Below the pieces are notes generated by a model. It was not told where the DNA came from, made no database searches, and saw only the letters and a list, made by a program, of their open reading frames with translations. Both the position numbers and the translations under genes were made by a program. A DNA stretch of 64,000 nt, from contig JAUPFV010000004.1 of the NCBI GenBank assembly GCA_036936605.1, positions 88,500,334 through 88,564,333 of the forward strand, read 5' to 3'. The stretch is from Limnanthes douglasii subsp. nivea (taxonomy: Eukaryota > Streptophyta > Magnoliopsida > Brassicales > Limnanthaceae). Positions 1-8,733 of this stretch are shown piece after piece. Numbering within the stretch: the first letter of the stretch is position 1; the number at the start of each line of letters is the position of its first letter.

Positions 1-2273
1 AAATCCACACTGGGCTGATCCCTCACCATCATGCAATTCGGAGAGAACCATTTGTGACTCATGATCCCCTAAACAACGTAGGAGAGGTTTGCTGTAGGAC
101 TTTTTGTACAAGACTTCTCTAATCATAATGAAACCACGAGCCCTGTGTTTCAATGTTCTGGCTTGTGATTTATCCAAGGGCACGATGCCATCGGACATAT
201 ATTGTATAAGAGGAGACCTCCAGTCTTGAGGCCGATTCACTTGTACTTCAAAGACTTCCTCTCTTATACCTTCATTGAGTTGAATAGAAGGACTTTCAAG
301 CACTTGGATCCATGGGTAGGACTCCGTATATGCTATCGTTGCTAGTGAATCTGCTAGCTCATTTTCTGCCCGGGGGATGTGCTCATAAATAACAGCTTTA
401 AATTTCAACGCTTCATTTTTAAGGAGGAGTAAATACTTGACCAATTGTTCCTTTCTAGCTTCTGATAGGCCCAAGGCGTGGTGGACTAGCAACTGGGAGT
501 CACTTAGTAGCTTGACTCTTTTAGCTCCACAAATGTAGGCCAATTTTAACCCAGCTATAGCTGCTTCGTATTCGGATCATTATTGGATGCCCTGAAAGCA
601 AAACAAATAGCTTGGAACATGTTGTCCCCGTATGGGGAAGTGAGACATATTCCTGCCCCAGATCCCATGGAACTGGATCCTCCGTCTGTTCGGACAATCC
701 ACACTTTCTTGTTTTTTGAATCAGTAGGTTGCTCCGAATCCCTGTCAGAGTGGAATTCAACCAGAAAATCAGCCACAGCTTGGGCTTTTACCGCTGTCCG
801 GGGAGCAAAGTCTATGTCGAAGTCCGCCAACTCTACTGACAACTTGGTCATTCTGCTTGAAATGTCTGCTTTTTGAAGGACATTCTTTAAAGGGAAGGAC
901 GTTCGGACAATGATAGGATGAGCCTGGAAGTAGGGCCTCATTTTCCTTGCAGCTATCACCAAGGCTAATGCCAGTTTTTCAAGTTTCAAGTAACGCCTCT
1001 CAGCATCAATCAAGCTTTTGCTGATGTAGTACACTGGGTGAGGATGCCCATCAACCTCCCTTACTAGCACAACACTGATGGCACAACTTGAAACAACCAG
1101 ATATACAAAGAGAGTCTCCCCATCAACCGGTTTGAACAAAGTCTTGGGAGAGGAAAGATGTTTCTTGATTTCATTAAATGCTTCATTACACTGTGGTGTC
1201 CATTCAAACCCCTTGGCACCCCTCAAGGTTTGAAAGAATGGAGCACACCTGTCCGAAGACCTGGATATGAATCTGTTTAAGGCAGCCAATCTCCCCGTTA
1301 ATTTCTGTACTTCTTTAATGTTTCGAGGAGGCTCCATTTGGAACAAAGAATTGAGTTGGTCCGGGTCGGGCTGTATTCCATGCTCACTTATGATATACCC
1401 TAAGAACTTCCTGGACTGCACTCCGAACACACACTTTTCAGGGTTTAGCTTTAAATTTACTTTGGCCAAGTTGGCAAAAGTCTCTTGGAGGTCGGACAAG
1501 TGCAACTGCTCATCAACGCTTTTTACCATCATATCGTCAATGTAAACCTCCATATTTCTTCCAATTTGATCAGCAAATGCCTTGTTGACTAACCTTTGAT
1601 AAGTAGCCCCAGCATTTTTCAGGCCAAAAGGCATCACCTTATAGCAATGTAGACCCCTATCAGTGACAAACGTGGTATGCTCTTGATCTTTTCGATCTAC
1701 TTGAATCTGATTGTACCCGGAGAAGGCATCCATGAAGGAGAGAAACTTGTTCCCAGAAGTAGAGTCTACTAACTGATCAATCCGGGGGACCGGATACAAG
1801 TCTTTTGGACAAGCTCGATTGAGGTCTGTGAAGTCAATGCACATACGCCATTTGCCATTCTTCTTTTTTACTAAGACAGGATTGGCAGTCCACAAAGGGT
1901 ATTGAGATTCTTTAATGTGCCCCATCTTTGTGAGCCTGTCAACCTCTTGTACAATGACATCAGCCTTTTCTTTTGAGAAAGCTCTCCTCTTTTGTACTAC
2001 TGGTGCCACATCTCTCCGGACAGATAGGTGATGGGAAATCACCTCTGATGGTACTCCAGTTACATCAGCATTGCACCAAGCAAAAACGTGCTGATGGTCT
2101 TTCAAGAATTTCAACATTCCTTCTTTCAGCATTGATGGCATTTTGGACCCTATCTTGACGCTTTTTCCTTCTTCCAAACAGTGTGTTTCAACCTCTTCAA
2201 TCGGAATCAATACTCCAGGGGTCTCTCTGGGGTCATCAATTTCACCCTCACCCCCAGAAAGGCCCTCAAACTG
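1..2273 (-). pseudogene. pol: Reverse transcriptase-RNase H of element A (partial, one frameshift)
   Basis: Continues in the same frame after the UAG at 2274-2276. Reverse transcriptase blocks are visible in order: KRRAFSKEKAD, WRMCIDFTDLNRACPKDLYP, FMDAFSGYNQI, FGLKNAGATYQRL, and the catalytic YIDDMMVKS. RNase H follows with RTDGGSSSMGSGAG. Near 576-580, a GAAGCC-type codon pair seen in element N is reduced to GATCC, a one-base deletion that shifts the frame. RNase H and the linker then continue in another frame to base 1. Integrase is outside the window. The family is clear; activity is unlikely given the frameshift and the altered protease upstream. Confidence 0.88.
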
Positions 2274-4616
2274 CTATTGATCATTTATTCGGACTGCCCC
2301 CAGCGTTCGTGGGGCCAAGGCAGTGGCATAACATTCTCTTGCAATCTTTTGGCTGCTCTGGACAACCCCAACATGCCCCTGAACAACATACTTTAAACAC
2401 TGATGGACTGTCGAAGCCACTGCATGCATCCTAGAGAGCCAAGATCTCCCTAGAATAGCATTATAGCAGGTGGGACAATCCACCACAATGAAGAGTATTC
2501 TAACTATTTTCTTGAAAGGGCCCCTGCCCAACAACACTTCTTCTTTAAACTCCCCGATCACATCGGCTGAGCTGCCCGTAAAACCCACAATCGACCTGTC
2601 CGACTTCTGAATCACAGCTGGATTTTTCATTTTCTTATAAGTGTCTAGGAAAAGGATATTGGCAGAGCTTCTAGTATCTACCAGAATTCGCCTTATCTCA
2701 TTGTCCCCTATAGATGCTCCTATAACAACAGCATCCTCATGAGGGCCAGCAATGTCTCTTAAATCATCCCCATTAAAGACAATGAATGGGAATGAATTTG
2801 GTGATTGATAAGAGGTCATGCCTCCTTCTAGCTGGGAGGCTAAATTATAAACATGCCTTTTTCTTGAAGAAGTAGTAGGAGCTGTCACAGTGTCCCCTCC
2901 GAAAATTGTCACTGACTCAAAGAATTTAATGAGCCCGGAGACCGATCTAGAACGCTCCTCTATAGCACCCACTCTGTTTCGTGTTGGATCAGGATCCAAA
3001 TATTCAGATTCCACATCAAACCTTTCAACTATTACCATAGCCCCCTCTGGGGCAGCATTACCCGGACCAGCCCGATGAGTGTTGTCAGGCCTGTTGCCTC
3101 CTTTTCTTTTAACGTATGCACCCAACTTTCCCCTTTCAATCAAATTTTGTACCTCTTGTTTCAACGCTATGCAATCATCAGTGGTATGGCCAATATCATT
3201 GTGGTATTGGCAAAAGGAGTTGTTACGATGCTCTCTGGGAGACTGCAAGGTTGCCGGTCTCCGGTAGTGTACCTTATCTTTTGTTTTATCAAAAATAGTG
3301 GCCACACTTTCTTTAAGTTCTGCGAACCACTCCGGTTGGACCCATGGCGCTCTTTTGTTTCTGGATTGCTGACTTTGAGCAGGAGCAGCTGGCTGGGACT
3401 GAGCTTTTCCTCTACCATGCCCCTGTCCGGTTTCTCTTGCTCTATTCCCGGACTGGTTTTGATTTGGAGTTGGTGCCACCGGGGTGGATCTCACCTGTCT
3501 GTGCACCCTGGTCTTTTTTGTTTCATCAACGTTTATTTGCTTGCCGACTTGATTTAGCAATCCTCCCCAGGTCATGGCTTTCTTCCTGGTCACCGAATCA
3601 GCCAGGTTGCCTTGGTTCAAACCTTGTCTTAGGGATGCTATTGCCACCTGTTCGAAGCAATCAGCCAACCCATTCTTTGTGTTTACAAAACGACTTATGT
3701 ACTCCTTTAACGACTCATTTGGCTCTTGGGCACAATGGATTATTTTGTCTCCATTGCCCTTCAGCTCCTTACTCCCCACAAACTGCCTTCGAAAGGCCAC
3801 CCAAAAAGTATCAAAGTCTTTAATACAACCCTGAGGCAGGCTGTTGTACCATTTCAGAGCACTCCCCGTAAAAGATTGGGAGAATGCCCTACAGAGTAGT
3901 TTATCATCATCATCAAAGTTCATCATGAAGTTCTTGAATTGCTCCAGATGATTGTCCGGATCAGTACTACCATCGTACTTCTCCATCTTGGTGCTGTCAA
4001 ACCTCTTAGGGAGGTTTCCGGACAGGATTTTAGAAGACAGTGGAGACTGCCTCCAATTCCTTCCACGACTGAACACGGTATCCTCATTAGGAGTTGCAAA
4101 GATACCTGGCTCATCGTGGAAAGCAAAAGGATCCATCAACATCTTGTCTGTATACCTCCGGTGGTGAGATGATCCCTTTCCAATATGCCTTTTCATTCTT
4201 CCATGGTGATCTCTTTTTCTGGAATACTTCTTAACTTGCTTTTGTTTCTTATTGGTTCGACCCTCATCACTGCTGGAGGACAAGGATTTTTCATTTCCCT
4301 CACTGTCCGAAGAGCTGCCCGAAGATTCCGAACTTGAGTCAGAGCTCTCCACAGGCTTGGACCGGTGAGACTTTTTAGAGCTGGCATGAGTCTTTTTAGT
4401 GCTCACACGAGTTTTCGAAGCCTTAGGCTCTCGAAGGTTGTCAGTGTGATGAGCAGCTGACGCTTTGGATTTCTCTTTCATGCCCATCTTGGCCTTTTCA
4501 GCCCTCAGAGCTTCTATCTCAAGCTTTAACCTGTCGCGCTCTTGGACAGTATACTCATCGTCCTCCTCCACCACTTCGAGCAAAGCTGGTGGAAGCTCTG
4601 GATTATCCGAATTCAT
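2274..4616 (-). CDS. gag-pro: gag-protease ORF of element A
   Basis: The frame is open to 4796, but the first sensible start is the ATG at 4616 (MNSDNPELPP), because the upstream codons lie in the LTR and leader. The N-terminal part is acidic and Ser/Lys-rich. The capsid-like gag core (KRFDSTKMEKYDGSTDPDNH, then LKWYNSLP) lies around 3800-4000, and a CxxYH...GHTTDDC zinc-knuckle-like segment near 3150. The protease core near 2680 reads VDTRSSAN instead of the expected DTGSSAN (element N has DTGSSAN), so a Gly-to-Arg change probably kills the enzyme. The ORF ends at a single in-frame UAG followed by CAG UUU, and the same frame then continues into reverse transcriptase. Function: capsid and maturation protease for retrotransposition. 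Confidence 0.85.
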   Translation of the reverse strand: MNSDNPELPPALLEVVEEDDEYTVQERDRLKLEIEALRAEKAKMGMKEKSKASAAHHTDNLREPKASKTRVSTKKTHASSKKSHRSKPVESSDSSSESSGSSSDSEGNEKSLSSSSDEGRTNKKQKQVKKYSRKRDHHGRMKRHIGKGSSHHRRYTDKMLMDPFAFHDEPGIFATPNEDTVFSRGRNWRQSPLSSKILSGNLPKRFDSTKMEKYDGSTDPDNHLEQFKNFMMNFDDDDKLLCRAFSQSFTGSALKWYNSLPQGCIKDFDTFWVAFRRQFVGSKELKGNGDKIIHCAQEPNESLKEYISRFVNTKNGLADCFEQVAIASLRQGLNQGNLADSVTRKKAMTWGGLLNQVGKQINVDETKKTRVHRQVRSTPVAPTPNQNQSGNRARETGQGHGRGKAQSQPAAPAQSQQSRNKRAPWVQPEWFAELKESVATIFDKTKDKVHYRRPATLQSPREHRNNSFCQYHNDIGHTTDDCIALKQEVQNLIERGKLGAYVKRKGGNRPDNTHRAGPGNAAPEGAMVIVERFDVESEYLDPDPTRNRVGAIEERSRSVSGLIKFFESVTIFGGDTVTAPTTSSRKRHVYNLASQLEGGMTSYQSPNSFPFIVFNGDDLRDIAGPHEDAVVIGASIGDNEIRRILVDTRSSANILFLDTYKKMKNPAVIQKSDRSIVGFTGSSADVIGEFKEEVLLGRGPFKKIVRILFIVVDCPTCYNAILGRSWLSRMHAVASTVHQCLKYVVQGHVGVVQSSQKIARECYATALAPRTLGAVRINDQ

Positions 4617-4689
4617 TCGGACAAAAATTCTTTGACTGGTTTCGAATACTTGATTCAGGCACCGTCGCCTCCCACTGTGGTCGCCAATT

Positions 4690-5147
4690 TGGTGTGGATA
4701 AAAGTAGCCTGAGGGTAGGTTGGTAATTTCAAGTAGAGTTTCAGGGTGGTGTAAGGGTGTTTCAAGGTGGTGCAAGGGTGTTTCAAGGTGGTGCAAGGGT
4801 GTTTCAAGGTGGAGAGAGAATTAAGCAGCTTGGCAGCAGTTTAGTTTCATTACCAGAAGTTAATGCTGGTGGTTGAGTATTTATAGTATGTTATTTGGGC
4901 CCTTATGGGCTTTCGGGTCAAGTTTAATGGACTCGGGTCATGTTTAAAGACCCATGAGTTCTAAGCAGGAGGACAGGTAGCTTAGTCAGGAAGTGTTTAG
5001 GTTTTTTAGTACTTTTGTCATAGTTCGAACAGCCATAGGCTCACATTGGTTCGAAGTGATCTGTTCGGTCCAAAAGTTCTGTCCGGTTTTCGGAGAGAAT
5101 TATACTGATCTGCCCTTCCGGGGAGTATTCCGAATTCAGACTCATCA
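4690..5147 (-). repeat. 5' LTR of element A (458 bp)
   Basis: On the plus strand it runs from TGGTGTGGATA to GACTCATCA, so it begins TG and ends CA. It is homologous over its length to the solo LTR at 48638-49065 (shared GGGCCCTTATGGGCTTTCGGGTCA and TTAGGTTTTTTAGTACTTTTG blocks), which fixes both ends. A minus-strand TATA-like stretch lies near 4880. Confidence 0.88.
4738..4812. repeat. 24-bp minisatellite inside the LTR of element A
   Basis: About three copies of a unit like GTTTCAAGGTGGTGCAAGGGT. It is largely missing from the related solo LTR, which explains most of the 30-bp length difference. It is translated as a run of HHLETPL only because the gag frame happens to be open upstream of the gag ATG. 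Confidence 0.8.
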
Positions 5148-6483
5148 AACATTACCTTGGCTTTCACAAGGAAGTCCATTCTTAGTTTTAAGTCAAAATC
5201 ATAAAGCGACACCACCATTACCTTGCACTGTCCTAACTATTCTCCCACGTTCAATTTTGTGATGGTCATTCCACATACATGTAATGTGTTTGAATTCGTG
5301 GTTTTGACCTTTCTTGTGCATTAGGTTAGTTCTAGGCCAAGTTTGTTAACTTCTCTTATGGCCAAGAAATCGTTTGTTCCTCCCGAGTCAAACATTGCTT
5401 TGAATGTCTTCCCATTTACCTTCGCCATGGTTTGCATTAGAATTTTATTTAGTCTTTGATCATATTGGGGTATAACGTCAAGTAGTTGTAGAGGATTGAC
5501 ATATCCATCACCATTCTCAGTGTCTACGACCAACATTTCCATTTTTTCATGCCTTGGACAATCTCACACATGATGAGCATTGTCGCAAATGAAACATTCC
5601 TTTCTTGATTGCACAACATCTTCCGTACCATTGTTGTCACCATCATATTTGGACTTTGTTTTAGGCTTCCTGGTATTGTATTTGTTGTCAAATTGGTTAC
5701 TTGTTTCTGTTTTTCTCTTGTTCATAGGGGTGATTGAAGAAGTTTGTAGTCTAAAATCCATTAGACACTCGGTTGCGGCCATGACATTACAAAAATTTGA
5801 AACTCCTTGCCTGTGTAACTCCGCTTGTGCCCAATTTTGCAAACCTGACAAAAATTTGAAAAACTTGTCTACCTCGGACATATCTTTAATGTCCAACATT
5901 AAATAATTGAACTTTGTCACGTAGCTATAAATGGTAGCAATATTTTTCTGCGACTTCAAGTTCTCCTTTGTAACCCACTCTATGTTGTAGGGTAGGAATT
6001 GATCTTTCAACTCCTTTTTGAGTGAACACCATGTGATTATCTTGTCTCTATGAACATTGACGTTGTCTTCTAGTCGGGATCACCACCATAACTTTGCATC
6101 CACTAGAAATTCTCAAGTTCTTTTGAGTTCCTTGAACCATTAAAGGGTTTATGTTCAGTTACTTTTACATTTGAAGAGCCTTCTCTTCGAGAAGTATTTG
6201 AAACAACTTGTCTAAGTAATGATACTTCTTCAGACATCTTTTCTATTCGTTCAGCTTAATAACTCGAGAGATTGTTGTTATCTTGAATTATCTTTATTAT
6301 GCTTTCATCTATATATTTCATCGTGTCGGAGTAGATATTGACACCATTCTGAATTTGCTCCGAAAATTCAGAATTATGAACAAACGAACTAATTTCATCT
6401 TCACCTAGTTCTCCGATTGCGTACTCCAAACGAGAGATTATTTCCTTCGAATCGAAAATCTTTCCACCTTGTTCTAATACCAC
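5148..6483 (-). pseudogene. gag-protease remnant of element D
   Basis: From 6483 a frame begins MVLEQGGKIF and breaks near 6256. The gag core resumes at 6010 with LKDQFLP-type sequence (here MKDQFLPYNIEW), then LMLDIKDMSEVDKFFKFLSG and WAQAELHRQGV, which are typical of chromovirus gag. A CxxC zinc-knuckle start (CFICDNAHHV) follows near 5570. From 5542 the protease region has FKAMFDSGGTNDFLA where an active enzyme would have DSGATHNF-like sequence, and continues to a YDFDLKLRMDFL motif just before the element A insertion. There are several stops. It is a dead fragment, assigned by motif memory rather than by alignment. Confidence 0.75.
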
Positions 6484-7010
6484 TTAGTATCCTTAAAATC
6501 TGATTGAAGTCAATCTTCCAAAGTTGTAGATGCTTTAAAACCCACTATAATACCAATTTCATGGTATCATTTAAGGTTCTTATATTAATTGTTACACGGT
6601 TAATTTTTTGCTATGGATTTTTCGCCGTGTGCGGCCTAAAGTTCCTAATTTAATCATCATTCTACCCTATTTCAACTTAAGTTTGACAATTTAACACTCG
6701 AATCAGATCTGTAAGTACACAGCAATAATACAATACACAAAACTAGACACTAAGATAAAGCGCGCACACAAGTTTACAGGAATCCGGCCCCAATCTTTGC
6801 TATATTAATAATACCTCCAAATATTACGGTAAGTGTTTACACTCTCAATACTAAAGCCTAACTAAAGCCTACATTTCTTTGGAACTGATTTACAATCTAT
6901 TTATAAGGAAGGAAGCCAACCACTTAGTGGAAAACCAAATTGGTCATTTGGCAGATTTTGGTTCATCGATTTGGTTGATCAAATCTAGTGCATTCAATCT
7001 GCAATTTCAC
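5148..7010 (-). mobile_element. Decayed chromovirus-like Ty3/gypsy remnant (element D)
   Basis: Minus-strand pieces of gag (from 6483), a zinc knuckle and protease run down to 5148, where element A cuts them off. A degraded primer-binding site resembling TGGTATCAGAGC (now TGGTATTATAG) lies near 6545-6556, so the sequence from about 6562 to about 7010 is probably its 5' LTR; it holds a minus-strand TATAAATA near 6900. The outer LTR end was not fixed. Many stops and frame breaks show it is old. Confidence 0.65.
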
Positions 7011-7319
7011 CGGCTAACCTCTTTATTGTTATAAAAAATGTGGACAAAATATGAAAATAGGAAATTATCCATCTGTTCGTGAGGCCAATAAAATTGGGCC
7101 GCGTGACGTTGGGCGGTTGTGCTAGCAGGGCCAGCGACAATTGGCATTGGAAAAACTTCCAATTTTTTCAGACCACTCTCCAGAACTCTTGGGTCCATAT
7201 AAATTCTTCAACTGCACCTAGTGGTATAATCGCTCCTAAAAATTGATAAGTTGCACATAGTTTTCACTAACAACCAAGCCTGATCATGTGCTAACTTAAC
7301 CACCAGACGTGCAACCGCT

Positions 7320-7541
7320 CTTTTTTTTTCGGAGGGAACCCGCAGCCGCTACTCAGAGTGCAATGAGTGCGCACAGGGTAAACCCTCAGTCTGACGCGAT
7401 AGCCTGCAAACCAACGCCAGAAAGTAAATCACACAAGGTGACAGGCTCAGCCGAGAAAGCGTATGTAGAGGGACTCGAACTCATGACGTTTTTGGTCATA
7501 AGAATGTCATACTCAACCAACTCGGCTATCCCCTTGGGGGC
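7320..7541 (-). mobile_element. tRNA-derived SINE (Au-SINE-like) with 14-bp target-site duplication
   Basis: On the minus strand the 5' end has an RNA polymerase III A box (TAGCCGAGTTGG) and a B box (AGTTCGAGTCCC) about 40 bases apart, then a SINE body (GCAGGCTATCGCGTCAGACTG, then GCGGCTGCGGGTTCCC) and an A-rich tail. It is flanked by GACGTGCAACCGCT at 7306-7319 and GACGTGCAACCACT at 7542-7555, a 14-bp duplication with one mismatch. The body resembles the widespread plant Au SINE family as I remember it. Confidence 0.82.
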
Positions 7542-7555
7542 GACGTGCAACCACT

Positions 7556-8125
7556 CTGAAACTTCATAGGGAGGTTATTTTTAACTCCCAATGTTATTTA
7601 TCAAATTTTAGCACACACGAAATTAAGTTTGGCCCGGCCGTTCCGTGTTTTGGCATGTTCTAGCCTAATCTAGCCAAGTCTGGCTGGCTAACGCCTGAAT
7701 CCTTTATAGTTGATAGAGGTTGGAGTCCTAAACATCTTATTGCAGTAGCAGCGACAACTCTTCTAATTTATGCTAGATGATCTTCGGTCTGATTTTTGTT
7801 TCGAATCCTCATTCTTAGTCCTGAATGACAACTTAGCTTATTAATGATACCTTGAGTGATATATTATCATAAAACATGTAACATCGCCGCTTTTTCTTTT
7901 TCGTAACTCTCTATACATTTGATCTCATATTTTTGTAGCCGAGCGAAAGTAAACGTGATATTTAAAATAGTCTATAGATAATTATTTCACTCCTTCAACT
8001 TTTCTTTTCTTATATTATTTCTTCAACGTCAGAAGTCGGGGCAGCAAAAGCAACTGATAATGCTTTGGAAAAAAGTTATCGGTTTCGTTTGATTAATTTG
8101 CATTTTGTTGTGTGTTTGGTGAACC
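7556..8125. other. Non-coding spacer between the SINE and element X
   Basis: AT-rich; no ORF, repeat or promoter that I can support. The bases GAAAG at 8126-8130 are the left TSD copy of element X. Confidence 0.6.
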
Positions 8126-8130
8126 GAAAG

Positions 8131-8499
8131 TGAAAGAGAGTGAAACGTAGCAGAAGCTTAAAAAAGGGATAAAACCCTAATTTATTTTTTATTTAATTAA
8201 AATAGTCTGACGACAAAATAAGGTATAGGATGCTTTATATAGCATCTATCCAAAACCCTAATATCAAATAAAGAAAATTACATAAATGTCTAGAAACTAA
8301 AACAAATAAATAAAATAACGTCTAAATATGAAAACTGATTTTTGAAGGTTTTAGAGGTCGAATTTGGGTATTAAACTTTGTGACAAGTCACAGTTTTGAA
8401 ATCTTACGGTCTCGTCGAAAGCTTCGATTTGAGTACCTATTTCACCTAATTCCGATACCTGACCAAGAAACCAGTTTATTCGCAATCTTCGCTACATCA
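8131..8499 (-). repeat. 3' LTR of element X (369 bp)
   Basis: Same length and ends as 22814-23182, with nine differences counted by eye. Preceded on the minus strand by the polypurine tract GGGGAAGGA. Confidence 0.95.
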
Positions 8500-8508
8500 T
8501 CCTTCCCC
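8500..8508 (-). other. Polypurine tract of element X
   Basis: Minus-strand GGGGAAGGA directly abuts the 3' LTR start (TGATGTAGCG). This is the expected plus-strand primer for reverse transcription, so it was retained although pol was lost. Confidence 0.85.
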
Positions 8509-8733
8509 GGTTGGAAAGAATTCGACCTCGAATTCAAAACGTGGAAACATTGGATGAACTGCACTACGACATTCGGAAGTGACTGACTCAAATCCCATGC
8601 TATGGAAACCCCGAGTTATAGCATCCAAGTCAGCATTGAAAGAGTTACCATAAAGCTTGATAAGAAACTTGGCCCAACGGAATCCAAATTCTTCATCAAT
8701 TTCCCAATAAACCTTGTTGAAGTGTTCAAATTT
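8503..8733 (-). pseudogene. Possible further captured segment, out of frame with the chimera
   Basis: Where channel homology stops, another minus-strand frame is open for about 75 codons up to the polypurine tract ([20 protein letters not shown] near its start, FPTGEG at its end). Its composition looks coding, but I do not recognise it. It may be a third host fragment joined out of frame, or the residual end of the element's own polyprotein. Confidence 0.4.

Larger units (their letters stand above)
1..5147 (-). mobile_element. Tat-lineage Ty3/gypsy LTR retrotransposon (element A), 5' part; runs off the left edge
   Basis: Reading on the minus strand from 5147, the order is 5' LTR, primer-binding site (TTGGCGACCACAGTGGGAGG just inside the LTR), gag, protease, reverse transcriptase and RNase H. 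The window ends at the start of integrase, at a motif resembling VLSELHDGEGSAQCG that is shared with element N. The protein order and strong resemblance to element N support a Ty3/gypsy element of the Tat group. It interrupts the protease region of element D at 5147/5148. The five bases after the LTR are AACAT; the matching TSD copy would lie outside the window. Coding lesions are a frameshift in RNase H and a changed protease motif. Confidence 0.9.

Noticed and set aside
521..3834. Plus-strand ORFs over element A
   Set aside because: Shadows of the minus-strand gag-pol; no recognisable motifs.
7470..7541. A functional tRNA gene on the minus strand
   Set aside because: A and B boxes are present, but the cloverleaf is poor, and it is followed by a SINE body and A-rich tail inside a TSD.
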